NCBI RefSeq assembly: GCF_000427365.1
Contig: NZ_KE386488.1
Coordinates: 744,001 to 808,000 of the forward strand
Direction: 5' to 3'
Length of the DNA: 64,000 nucleotides
Source of the DNA: Rikenella microfusus DSM 15922
GTDB lineage: Bacteria; Bacteroidota; Bacteroidia; Bacteroidales; Rikenellaceae
This document shows positions 45,520 to 53,898 of this stretch, in pieces. Every line of letters begins with the position of its first letter. Position 1 is the stretch's first letter. The translations under genes were made by a program, and so were the position numbers. The notes under the pieces are model-generated. The model was not told the origin of the DNA. It ran no database searches and saw only the letters and a program-made list of their open reading frames with translations.

Positions 45520-46119
45520 TCAGACACCGTCTTCCGGTTCTTCGCCCGCGGCATCCTCTACGGCCAGATTCAACAACTTGGCCAATCCGCCCGGCATTCC
45601 GGCCTGTCCCATCCGGACGTGCACTTTCATATTGGCCGTCAGACTGCGGTGCGCCTCCGCCCCGCGGGACCCGCTCTGCTGCGGGGCCAGCGAAGCCCGC
45701 ATGCGGAGTCCCCCGCCCGGCTCCTCCGTTACCGGCGCCTGTGCCCGACCCTCCCTGAAAGAAAACTGTTCCTCCTCGCGAGTCGATACCGCATCCATGA
45801 TATTGATGTCGAAATCGAAATCAGCCTCCTGGACATGCAGCAGCGGCAGCGGAACGAGCGTCAGCAACGGCACCGCGACCTGCCGTGGGCGGCCGCCCGA
45901 AGCGTCCCGGCTCATATAGCTGAAACGGAGCATCCTCAACGGCCCCGTGCGTCCCGTTCGCCGGTCATACGACTCGAAAGCCACCGAACAGAGATAGTCC
46001 AGATACCGGCGGGCGGCCATCGAATCGGCATCGACCGTGGCCAGCAACGGCGCCGCGATCAGTTGCTGCAAGTCCATCACCTGGCCCGAAGTGACGGTTT
46101 TCGGTTTGTTCTCGTTCAT
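45520..46119 (-). CDS. DUF2589 protein, short paralogue
   Basis: A 199-aa protein, a shorter paralogue of the one at 47140-48216. The shared elements are VPLLTLVPLPLLHVQ (versus VPLLTIVPIPYIAIQ), the DFDFDINIMD segment and the C-terminal GQAGMPGGLAKLL (versus GQDGMPAGLAKVL). It ends in an acidic tail (EDAAGEEPEDGV) where the long one has a coiled coil. DUF2589 has no known function. It starts 2 nt after the stop of the 263-aa gene, so the two are coupled. No signal peptide; presumed cytoplasmic. Confidence 0.85.
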   Translation of the reverse strand: MNENKPKTVTSGQVMDLQQLIAAPLLATVDADSMAARRYLDYLCSVAFESYDRRTGRTGPLRMLRFSYMSRDASGGRPRQVAVPLLTLVPLPLLHVQEADFDFDINIMDAVSTREEEQFSFREGRAQAPVTEEPGGGLRMRASLAPQQSGSRGAEAHRSLTANMKVHVRMGQAGMPGGLAKLLNLAVEDAAGEEPEDGV

Positions 46120-46121
46120 AA

Positions 46122-46913
46122 TTATTCAGGTATTTCGGGATCGACAACAGGTTCGTCCGGCAGATAGCCATTGGGCGAGACCCGGATACGGAGCGTCTGG
46201 ATCGCAGCGGCAGGAACTTTTTTCAATTCGTCCGCCGTAACGATGATCTCCTGCGTGGAGAAAACTTTCCGGCGAACGAAATTATAGTCCTTGACCCGCT
46301 TGGCGACCAGCACCGTCATTATCGTCAGCAGATTCGTCCGCGCTTTCTGCCTCAGTTCTCCGTTCCCGTCCTCCTGGGCGAACAGGCGTTCGAGATCCGG
46401 ATTGCGTAACAAATGCGTATCGACGGTCTTCATAACGTTTTCGACCAGCAAGTCCGTATCGAGGCTTCCGTCGGCCCGGAGCAGTTCTGTGGCACGGGCG
46501 TTCAGCCCCTCTCCGATCTTACGGCCCAGAAACGGTCCGAATCCCCGCTCCAGATCCCGCTCCTGGCCGAGCAGCAGATTCAGCCCCTCCGGATCCTCCG
46601 CATCGGCCGACGAAGCGGTGGTCGCCACGCCGGTCAGCGCGGTACGGGCCAGTTGCTGTGCAAGCTCGCCGAAAAAACGGCGCAGAGCCGGATAATCGGT
46701 CTCGGCCTCTTCATGCCGGACATCCGTACTGCGCACCGCATACTGAAGGCTGAGTTCCAGCTCCCCCAGCAAAGCGCCCGGCACGCGGAAATCGCGTGCT
46801 TCGCCCTGCGCCCCGTATGCTTCGCGGAGCGAAAGGGAATACAGGTTGGCCTCGTGTTGGGCGCGGATAATGTCGCGCAACACCGACCCGATCAGGCTGT
46901 TCAACTGTGCCAT
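46122..46913 (-). CDS. Uncharacterised 263-aa protein of the DUF2589 locus
   Basis: No family recognised. The first 120 residues are alpha-helical (LNSLIGSVLRDIIRAQHEANLYSLSL). A middle part with DLERGFGPFLGRKIGEGLNA and VDTHLLRNPDLERLF follows, then a C-terminal beta-rich piece with FSTQEIIVTADELKKVPAAAIQTLRIRVSP. It ends in VVDPEIPE. No signal peptide or membrane helix. It sits between two DUF2589 paralogues: 2 nt before the short one and 226 bp after the long one. Presumably it binds them; this is inference from position. Confidence 0.78.
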   Translation of the reverse strand: MAQLNSLIGSVLRDIIRAQHEANLYSLSLREAYGAQGEARDFRVPGALLGELELSLQYAVRSTDVRHEEAETDYPALRRFFGELAQQLARTALTGVATTASSADAEDPEGLNLLLGQERDLERGFGPFLGRKIGEGLNARATELLRADGSLDTDLLVENVMKTVDTHLLRNPDLERLFAQEDGNGELRQKARTNLLTIMTVLVAKRVKDYNFVRRKVFSTQEIIVTADELKKVPAAAIQTLRIRVSPNGYLPDEPVVDPEIPE

Positions 46914-47139
46914 AAGACAAAAGAAGTCAGATGAATGAAAGCAGGTATATACGATGTTGCCCGCAGTCGGGCGGCGTTTTCTTCAATCGGTTCCGGCGGT
47001 ACCGCCGGAACCGCACAACCTCGTACCCGGATATCGGCCGCCGGGCGCGTGCCCGGCGGCCACTCATCGCCGATCGGGAAGATCGTTGCCCGGTCCGGAG
47101 TAAAATCGTATATACCTATCGGATATATAATCGTCCGGA

Positions 47140-48216
47140 TCAATTACCGCCCGGTTGCTGCCCATCGGCCGCTTGTTTCGCCTCGTCGTCTTTGCGGGTC
47201 TGCTCTTCGGCCGCCTGTAACTGCGCGGCCCGTTCCGCCGCCCGTTTCTCTTCGGCCGCCTCCGCCGCCTGTCGCTGTGCGGCGAGGTCTTTCTCCATCT
47301 GGTCGAGGCGCAGGCGGCGCTCCTGCTCGCGTTGCAGGCGGGCCGTTTCGCGTTCCTTGTCGGCCGAAATCGTATCCACGGTACGCACCTTGACCGTCTT
47401 GTCCGCCCCCTTGACCGATACGATATAGACCGTTTCCTTCTCGTTCACCGGCAGTTCGAACACGGCGCTGTTGCCCTGTACCGAACCCTGGAGTGGCGTC
47501 GAACCTCCGATTACGACGATCTTTTCCGGTTCGAATTTGCCTTCGCTGTTCTTGAACGTGGCGATCAGTTGCTCCGGATGTCCCTTCTCGCCCTTGAGCA
47601 ATTGGCTGCTGACGTCCAGTGCGCCGCCCGGGTCGCTGACATTGAGGCTGTTGCCGAGAATCTCCAGCACTTTGGCCAGCCCGGCCGGCATTCCGTCCTG
47701 TCCGGCGTGTACGGCCACATCCATGGTGTATTCCACGCTGTACTGCGAATCCTGCGTCGCTTTGGAGTCCTTCTTGCTCGAATAACTGGCGTTGAAACCC
47801 GCATTGACTTTGAACAGCCCCAGGTTCAGGCTGGCGCTGCCGTTGATGCCGGCGCTGACGTCTTCGCTCTTGCTTTCCATGGAGGAGCTGGACGAACTGG
47901 CGCTGATGTTGGCCTTGAAACTGATGTCGATGGTCTGGATCGCGATGTACGGGATCGGAACGATGGTCAGCAACGGGACGTTGAGCTGGGCCATTTTCCC
48001 GTCTCGCATGAATTGGAAAGCGACCGTAACCGCTTTTTTCTCTCCGGTTTTCGGGTCGGTGTTCAGACCGACGTTCTGAATGAATTGCCAGGTCGTCTGG
48101 GCGGCCAGCGCCTGCGCGTCGATGCAGGCCGTGAGCGGGCCGCCGATGATGTTGCCGAAGGGGATCGCCGACAGGGCGTCCGATGCCACCTTCGAGGGAG
48201 TCGTGTCGATTGCCAT
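47140..48216 (-). CDS. DUF2589 protein, long paralogue with C-terminal coiled coil
   Basis: A 358-aa protein. The N-terminal DUF2589 part (about 20-215) contains IGGPLTACIDAQALAAQTTW, VPLLTIVPIPYIAIQTIDIS, a Ser-rich loop SASSSSSSMESKSE and VHAGQDGMPAGLAKVLEIL. A small domain rich in beta strands (about 230-290) follows. The end is a charged helix of about 70 residues with ERETARLQREQERRLR-type heptads and AAEEKRAAERAAQ, a likely long coiled coil. The start is ATG 48216; a 35-residue Pro-rich extension upstream is rejected. First gene of the locus, 145 bp from a LytTR regulator. Confidence 0.87.
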   Translation of the reverse strand: MAIDTTPSKVASDALSAIPFGNIIGGPLTACIDAQALAAQTTWQFIQNVGLNTDPKTGEKKAVTVAFQFMRDGKMAQLNVPLLTIVPIPYIAIQTIDISFKANISASSSSSSMESKSEDVSAGINGSASLNLGLFKVNAGFNASYSSKKDSKATQDSQYSVEYTMDVAVHAGQDGMPAGLAKVLEILGNSLNVSDPGGALDVSSQLLKGEKGHPEQLIATFKNSEGKFEPEKIVVIGGSTPLQGSVQGNSAVFELPVNEKETVYIVSVKGADKTVKVRTVDTISADKERETARLQREQERRLRLDQMEKDLAAQRQAAEAAEEKRAAERAAQLQAAEEQTRKDDEAKQAADGQQPGGN

Positions 48217-48361
48217 AATCGTGTGTGTTTGCGGCCGCGCTTGCGGCGGCCGGATGATAAACAATGGTGAGAATCGTAAGCTTACGGCGCTAAGGTAGGG
48301 CGGCGGCGGAAGCAGCGGCAACTCTTGTTTGCGAACGGCCCCTGCCGGTTGCCGAACGGCC

Positions 48362-48826
48362 TTACCGGGCGCTTCCGAGAATGTTGAATTTCCGCATCAC
48401 CTCGCTGCGGTGCTGTTTGCTGACCGGGATCCGGTGCTGTCCGATGCAAAGCGTATTGCCGATAAAAGCATCGATCCGGTCGATATTGACGATATAGGAA
48501 CGATGGACCCGCAGAAACGCGCCCGACTGCAATTTGGGCGTGATTTCGGCCAGGGTGAACGAAAGCGTCATGTCATGACCGCCGTCCAGGTGCACGCAGC
48601 AATAACTGCCGAGCGCTTCCACGAACAGAATCGTCTGAAAGTCGATTTTCCGGAAACGCTCTTTCTCCTTGATGAAGATAGATTGCTGCAATCCGGCGTT
48701 TTCCGATGCCGCGGCCAGTCCCGCGTCCCCGGAAAAAGCGTCCCGCCAGCCCGGGCGTATCCGCCGGTGCGGCGCGGCATAGGCTGAGGCCGACTGCCTG
48801 TATCTTAAAAAATACCGTTTGTCCAT
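48362..48826 (-). CDS. LytTR-domain DNA-binding protein without a receiver domain
   Basis: A 154-aa protein. Residues about 55-150 form a LytTR domain: KIDFQTILFVEALGSYCCVHL, TLAEITPKL, FLRVHRSYIVNIDRIDAF and IPVSKQHRSEVMRKF. The first 50 residues are polar, with no response-regulator receiver. A basic KRYFLRYRQ begins the chain. Such short LytTR proteins are activated through other means or bind constitutively. It is on the same strand as, and just upstream of, the DUF2589 genes, so it may control them. The ATG at 48826 is preferred to a longer in-frame start at 48892. Confidence 0.82.
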   Translation of the reverse strand: MDKRYFLRYRQSASAYAAPHRRIRPGWRDAFSGDAGLAAASENAGLQQSIFIKEKERFRKIDFQTILFVEALGSYCCVHLDGGHDMTLSFTLAEITPKLQSGAFLRVHRSYIVNIDRIDAFIGNTLCIGQHRIPVSKQHRSEVMRKFNILGSAR

Positions 48827-49016
48827 AGTATAAATAATTTGAAAAATATCCCGATCCGTTTTCAAAATTAAGCGGGCATCTTTCGCAGCCAATTTATTAT
48901 GCCCGGATCGCCGGAAATAATTTGCGACCGGTCTGAAAAAGTTTGCCGCGGAATCCGGCGACGGGCGACTGCCGGGGCCGGAATACGAAAAACCCGGTTA
49001 TCCGGGACAAAATCGC

Positions 49017-49024
49017 TATCTTTG
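49017..49024 (+). promoter_or_regulatory. -7 box for the Wzz gene
   Basis: TATCTTTG, 30 nt upstream of the ATG at 49055. It excludes the longer frame that begins at 48899. Confidence 0.55.
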
Positions 49025-49054
49025 TCCGAAGAACATTCAAGCGCTTTAAATACG

Positions 49055-50191
49055 ATGACTCAGGAACGACCCGTATCCGGAACGGACAAAGAAAAAGAGA
49101 TCGACTTGCTGGCATTGCTCCGCACGGTGTGGGATGCACGCATGCGCATCGTGAAATACGCCGCGATCGGGGCGGTCGCGGGGCTGGTGATCGGGTTCAG
49201 CATTCCGAAAACGTACGTGACCACGATCAAAATGGCTCCGGAAAGCAAAACCGGAGGAGGTACGTCGGGCGGGATGGCCGGGCTGGCGGCCATGGCGGGA
49301 ATCAATCTGAACGCAGGCGGCGCGACGGAGGGGATCACCCCGGAGATATTTCCCGATATCGTCAAAAGCACGCCGTTCCTGCTGGAATTCGCAGAAATAC
49401 CGGTAACCCTGACACCCAAAAAGGCAAATACGCCGGGCGAACGGATGACGCTGTTCGAATACGTGACGGAACATCAGAAAAAAGCGTGGTGGAAATACAT
49501 CACGGCTTTCCCCGGGCAGGCCGTAGGATGGGTGTTGTCGATCGGGCGGGATCGGCAGGAAGAGCGGCTGCCGCCGGTCGATTCGGTGGATATGTTCAAC
49601 CTGCCGGGCGCATACAAAGGGTTTGTCGGGGCGCTGAGCGGCATGCTTTCCGTGGAGGAAGACAAGAAATCTTCGATGCTGGCTGCCGAAGTGACCATGC
49701 AGGATCCGCTCGTGTCGGCCGTGGTAGCCGATTCGCTGGTCTCGAAACTCCAGAAATACATGACCGCTTACCGGACGCGGAAAACGCGGCACGACCTGGA
49801 ACAGAATATCCGCCAGAATGCGGAAGCGCAGGCCCGGTATTATGAAGCGGAAGACCGGCTGGCCCAGGCCATAGACCAGAACCGGACCATCTCTTCGGAG
49901 TCGCTCCGCGTACGGATCGAGCGCTTGCGCAACGAGCGCAATCTGGCCTACAACGTCTGGAACCAGACCGCTTCGCAGGTCGAGGTCACCAAAATCAAAT
50001 TGCAGGAAGAGACCCCGATCGCTACGGTGGTGGAACCGGCGATCGTGCCCGACCACGCCGCTTCTCCGAAAAAAGCGATGATTTTCATAGCGTTCGCTTT
50101 CCTCGGCGGTTTTCTGGCGGTAGGGATCGTCGTCGTCAAATCGCTGCTGGCCGATACGCCGCAGGACGGCGGAACCGCATCTGCCGAATAA
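49055..50191 (+). CDS. Wzz-type polysaccharide chain-length determinant protein
   Basis: A 378-aa inner-membrane protein. Two transmembrane helices flank a periplasmic coiled coil: an N-terminal one (about 34-50, YAAIGAVAGLVIGFS, followed by IPKTYVTTIKM) and a C-terminal one (about 338-358, KAMIFIAFAFLGGFLAVGIV). A Pro-rich motif before the second helix (VVEPAIVPDHAASPKKA) matches Wzz. It sets the chain length of O-antigen or capsule made by a Wzy polymerase. No tyrosine-kinase domain is fused. It lies near the rfb genes at 53.9-57.5 kb. Confidence 0.9.
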   Translation: MTQERPVSGTDKEKEIDLLALLRTVWDARMRIVKYAAIGAVAGLVIGFSIPKTYVTTIKMAPESKTGGGTSGGMAGLAAMAGINLNAGGATEGITPEIFPDIVKSTPFLLEFAEIPVTLTPKKANTPGERMTLFEYVTEHQKKAWWKYITAFPGQAVGWVLSIGRDRQEERLPPVDSVDMFNLPGAYKGFVGALSGMLSVEEDKKSSMLAAEVTMQDPLVSAVVADSLVSKLQKYMTAYRTRKTRHDLEQNIRQNAEAQARYYEAEDRLAQAIDQNRTISSESLRVRIERLRNERNLAYNVWNQTASQVEVTKIKLQEETPIATVVEPAIVPDHAASPKKAMIFIAFAFLGGFLAVGIVVVKSLLADTPQDGGTASAE

Positions 50192-50203
50192 CGCGCGCCG
50201 GGT

Positions 50204-51109
50204 ATGAGAATCGGCAAGGGTCTCTGGTTAGCCATAGCCGCATCGGTGCTGTGGGCCATCGTCAATCCGTTTATCAAAGCGGGCCTGTCTTACGACATGG
50301 CTCCGATGAATTTTGCCGGTCTGCGATTCGCCACCGTGGGGATTATTTTGCTGGTCTACACCCGCCTGGCCGGAACCTGGGAGGGGTTGCGCGCCCACCG
50401 CAAACTGTTCCTGAACCTGATTTTGATCAACATGTTCATGGGCTACACGGCGTTTTATTTCGGGGTGGACCTGGTCAGCAGCGCCATATCTTCCATCGTG
50501 ATGGGCGTTACGCCGCTCGTGAACGTGCTGCTGGCGCATTTCATAGCCCGAAACGACAAACTGACCGGGCGTAAAATCGCGGCCCTGTTCGTATCGCTGG
50601 CCGGACTGCTACTGATCGTGGGGACGGGCAACGACGGGAAGCCGCTGGACGCGCGGGGTTTGCTGGGAATCTTGCTGTTGCTGCTGAATATCGTCCTGCA
50701 AGGCTGGGCGGCGATCCGCGTGTCGGAAGAGAGCGGCAAGGTCGATCCGGTGTTCCTGAACGCCGTGCAAATGTTTTTCGGGGGGCTGATGATCTACGGC
50801 GTGGGGCTGGGGGTCGAAGGCTACTACCCGTTCATCGGATTGCCCGCCGGTTTCTACGGCGCTTTGGGCGTACTTATCTTCGTCTCCGTTTTCGCTTTCA
50901 GTTTCTGGTTCACCGCCCTGCGCACGCCCGGAACCAAAGTCTCGGACATCAACATGTGCCGGCTTATCAACCCCGTACTGGGCGCGGTGCTGAGCTGGGC
51001 GATGATAGCCGGGGAGAAACCTTCGGTCAGTACGGTAGTCGGGATGGCGCTGATCGTCTGCTCGCTGCTGATCTATTTCCGGCAGGGGGCCGGTCGCCCC
51101 GCCCGCTGA
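50204..51109 (+). CDS. EamA/DMT-superfamily transporter
   Basis: A 301-aa protein with ten helices in two EamA repeats (WAIVNPFIKAGLSY, FAGLRFATVG, GVTPLVNVLLAHF, MCRLINPVLGAVLSWAMIAGE). DMT transporters export metabolites such as amino acids; substrate unknown. It starts 12 bp after the Wzz stop, so they are probably cotranscribed. Confidence 0.88.
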   Translation: MRIGKGLWLAIAASVLWAIVNPFIKAGLSYDMAPMNFAGLRFATVGIILLVYTRLAGTWEGLRAHRKLFLNLILINMFMGYTAFYFGVDLVSSAISSIVMGVTPLVNVLLAHFIARNDKLTGRKIAALFVSLAGLLLIVGTGNDGKPLDARGLLGILLLLLNIVLQGWAAIRVSEESGKVDPVFLNAVQMFFGGLMIYGVGLGVEGYYPFIGLPAGFYGALGVLIFVSVFAFSFWFTALRTPGTKVSDINMCRLINPVLGAVLSWAMIAGEKPSVSTVVGMALIVCSLLIYFRQGAGRPAR

Positions 51110-51273
51110 TACCGGGCGCCACTTCTCTTTTCCCTTAGGACCGCGATTCCGACGTATAAGCGGTCCCCTCGCGGGATGATCCGAATCATGTTATCATGTA
51201 GGTATTGGGGCTTCGGTCGCCCGTACGTTGCGGCTCCGGGCCAAAAAACGTCCGGGCGACGAACCGGATCGGA

Positions 51274-52350
51274 TCAGATCTTGTAATAGCACCGGTATGG
51301 GTCCGCCGCCAGCAACCCTTTGGCCCGGAGCTGTCCCACAATGCTGGAGGCTTCCCACAGCGGCACGTTCCACAATTCGGCGAGGCTTTCGGCATCGAGC
51401 CGCGCCCCGTCGGGAAAATCCTCGTATGCCTGCCGCAACCGCGGCGCCAGAGCTGTCGCCGGCGGCGCAGCCGCAGCGCGTTTCCAACCCAAAGCGAGCG
51501 CTATGTCTTCGGCGCTCTGGTACATGATCGCCTTGTTGGAACGAATCAGCATGTTCGTACCTTCGCTCATCGGGGAATCGATGGCGCCGGGCAGGGCGAA
51601 CAACTCTTTGCCGTAACTCACGGCGATATCCGCCGTAACCAGCGAACCGCCTTTGGCGGCCGATTCCACGACGACGGTCGCATCGCTCAGGCCGGCTACC
51701 AGCCGGTTGCGGCTCAGGAAGTTGCCGCGGTCGATGACGGTTCCGGGCGGCATGTCCGAGACGATCGCCCCGCCCGTTTCCAGGATCTGCCGGGCCAGGT
51801 AATAATGGCTCCGGGGAACGATGTCGTCCACCCAGCCCGCCATGACGGCGACGGTCTTCAGACCGTATTGAAGGGCGGCGCAGTGCGCGGCTTTGTCGAT
51901 GCCGAAAGCCAGACCGCTCACGACTACGGTATCGGGATAAAGCAAGGCAAGGTCCCGTACCACCCGCCCGGTGGCGGCGATCCCCTCCGGGGTGGCGTTC
52001 CGGGTACCGACTATCGAGAGCCATTTGCCGCTGTTGAAATCGATGCCGCCGCGCACATACAGGAGGCACGGGGCGTCGGGGCATTCGGCGAAAGCCCGCG
52101 GAAAATCGGGCATGCCGAGCGTGAGCACCCGCACGCCGGTGCGTTCGCAAATATCGATAATACTCATGGCTCGCGGGATACTCCGGCCGGAAGCGATCTC
52201 CTGCACCACGCGCGGCGAAGCCCCCGCCTCCGTCAGCCGCTCAGCGCCGGCATTCATGACGGCTTCGGCGCTGCCGAAGGCGGCCAACAGCCGCCGCATG
52301 TTCTTACTGCCGACCCGTGGCACGAGCGACAGGGCTATGCTGTATTTCAT
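51274..52350 (-). CDS. dprA: DNA-processing protein DprA
   Basis: A 358-aa protein. An N-terminal SAM-like helical region (about 1-60, PRVGSKNMRRLLAAFGSAE) precedes the Rossmann-like DprA core, with SIVGTRNATPEG, VVVSGLAFGIDKAAH, VDDIVPRSHYYLA and GSLVTADIAVSYGKELFALPGAIDSP. The C-terminal winged helix (about 300-355) is the DprA WH. DprA loads RecA on incoming single-stranded DNA during transformation. The start is ATG 52350; a longer frame to 52485 runs over the neighbouring promoter. Competence genes are not seen nearby. Confidence 0.94.
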   Translation of the reverse strand: MKYSIALSLVPRVGSKNMRRLLAAFGSAEAVMNAGAERLTEAGASPRVVQEIASGRSIPRAMSIIDICERTGVRVLTLGMPDFPRAFAECPDAPCLLYVRGGIDFNSGKWLSIVGTRNATPEGIAATGRVVRDLALLYPDTVVVSGLAFGIDKAAHCAALQYGLKTVAVMAGWVDDIVPRSHYYLARQILETGGAIVSDMPPGTVIDRGNFLSRNRLVAGLSDATVVVESAAKGGSLVTADIAVSYGKELFALPGAIDSPMSEGTNMLIRSNKAIMYQSAEDIALALGWKRAAAAPPATALAPRLRQAYEDFPDGARLDAESLAELWNVPLWEASSIVGQLRAKGLLAADPYRCYYKI

Positions 52351-52469
52351 ATCCGTAAAGATAATTATTTTTCCATTGCCGCTTGGGGAATCGACAGGAA
52401 CGATTCGCAAAAAGAACGGCATTCTCCGGTCTGCGGGACGGGAAAAAGAAAAATGCTTACCTTTACGGT

Positions 52470-53165
52470 ATGGCATTACTGACACCCGACACGCCGCTCA
52501 GCACGGCGCTGGAACAACATTCGACCCTGATTCCGCTGGTCAGCCGGTTCGGTATCCGGCTGGGGCTGGGGGACAAGTCCGTCGCGACGGTCTGTGCCGA
52601 ACACGGCATCGACGCGGGCTTCATGCTGACTCTGATGAATACCTACCTGTTCGAAGAATATTTCCCGGAGCAGAAGCTCAAATCGTTCCATGTCAGCCAG
52701 ATCGTCGATTATCTGACCAAAACGAATGCCTATTATCTGCATTCGCAGCTGCCCAATATCGAACGGCACCTCGGCTCGCTGATCGCCAGCGGCGAAGGCG
52801 AGAACAAGAACCTCGCCCTGATCGGCCGGTTTTTCGCCCGGTTCAAGGAGAGCCTGACCGCGGCGATCGAATACGATACGAAAGAGTGGTTCCCGTACTG
52901 CCTGGCTTTGAGTTCGGGGGATGCGGCGCAGGGCGCGCGCGCGCATGTCCCGCCGGTTCCCGACACGGACGAAGAGGACCCTGCGGTGAATCAGTTGCGC
53001 GACCTGCGCAGCATCATGGTACGCCATCTGTGCGGACAATATAACGACAACCTGGCTTATGCGGTGATTTTCGCCATCGGCAGCATCGAGCGGGACATCC
53101 GGCAGCACAACCGGATCCGCGACCGCATTCTGACCCCTATTATCAGTGCCTTATGCCGCGGGTAG
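52470..53165 (+). CDS. ScdA/YtfE-like hemerythrin-fold protein with lost metal ligands
   Basis: A 231-aa protein. The N-terminus (LSTALEQHSTLIPLVSRFGI) resembles the DUF542/DUF1858 segment of ScdA-RIC proteins. The body has the helical pattern of a hemerythrin: AYYLHSQLPNIERHL, FKESLTAAIEYDTKEWFPYC and IERDIRQHNRIRDRILTP. The usual HH pair before the first helix is NA here, and the His expected nine residues before FP is Ala, so a di-iron centre looks incomplete. It overlaps the LuxR gene by 13 bp, suggesting a coupled sensor-regulator pair. The family assignment is moderate. Confidence 0.72.
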   Translation: MALLTPDTPLSTALEQHSTLIPLVSRFGIRLGLGDKSVATVCAEHGIDAGFMLTLMNTYLFEEYFPEQKLKSFHVSQIVDYLTKTNAYYLHSQLPNIERHLGSLIASGEGENKNLALIGRFFARFKESLTAAIEYDTKEWFPYCLALSSGDAAQGARAHVPPVPDTDEEDPAVNQLRDLRSIMVRHLCGQYNDNLAYAVIFAIGSIERDIRQHNRIRDRILTPIISALCRG

Positions 53166-53725
53166 CCGTGATTCTGCCCGATCTGCTGCAAGGGGCCGGC
53201 ATGACGGCGGTCTTGGAGCGTTATTTCTCGCCGGTGGAGGTGGAAAGCTTCGCCGGGGTGGGCGGCGTTTTGTGCACGGGAGGAAATTACTACGACTGGT
53301 ATTTTACGGACAGCGCCACTTTTGCGGCGAATGTCGATTTTTTCCTGCCCCGGCGGAACCAATGCGTGGTATTGATACCGGGAAAGGGGGACATCGTCGC
53401 GACGGGGGGCGATACGCCGCGGCTCATAGGTACGGGCGACACGCTGGAGAATCTGCTGGAGGGGATCGGCCGGACGCTGGCTTCGGACCGTTCTCCGGAA
53501 GAGGTCTCTTCGGACGAACTTTCGGCACGCGAGGTGCAGGTGCTGCAATTGGTGGTGAGCGGAGCGATCAACAAGGAGATTGCGGACCGGTTGAATATCA
53601 GCCTCAATACGGTACTCACGCATCGCAAGAACATTACGGCGAAGCTGGGGATCAAAACGATTTCGGGGCTGACGCTTTACGCCCTGATGCACGGTTATAT
53701 CTCGACCGAAGACATCGCCCTTTGA
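53153..53725 (+). CDS. LuxR-type DNA-binding regulator with atypical N-terminal domain
   Basis: A 190-aa protein. The C-terminal LuxR helix-turn-helix (about 123-180) reads LSAREVQVLQLVVSGAINKEIADRL and LNTVLTHRKNITAKLGI. The N-terminal 110 residues have the alternating pattern of a receiver but no acidic pocket or phospho-acceptor in the expected place. It is probably regulated by protein contact, most likely with the ScdA-like protein whose gene overlaps its start. Confidence 0.86.
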   Translation: MPRVAVILPDLLQGAGMTAVLERYFSPVEVESFAGVGGVLCTGGNYYDWYFTDSATFAANVDFFLPRRNQCVVLIPGKGDIVATGGDTPRLIGTGDTLENLLEGIGRTLASDRSPEEVSSDELSAREVQVLQLVVSGAINKEIADRLNISLNTVLTHRKNITAKLGIKTISGLTLYALMHGYISTEDIAL

Positions 53726-53828
53726 TTTCGTCGCCCGGGGCGGTGCGGGATACTCCGGAGAATGCCCCCTGTTTCCGACCCGCTTTCGGCTTATGCCGGC
53801 AGGGAGTGTTTGGGCTTGTAAAATAATA

Positions 53829-53864
53829 ACGGCATTATCGGCCGGATTCGGCCGATAATGCCGT
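53829..53864. terminator. Bidirectional terminator between the LuxR and rfbC genes
   Basis: Perfect 16-bp inverted repeat (53829-53844 and 53849-53864) with loop GATT, between convergent genes. The T-run is weak. Confidence 0.6.
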
Positions 53865-53898
53865 TGTCGTGTGCGCTTTTATACGGGGAAACGGCGGA

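Noticed and set aside
51138-51166. GGACCGC/GCGGTCC hairpin after the EamA gene
   Set aside because: Seven base pairs with a 15-nt loop and no T-run; too weak to call a terminator.
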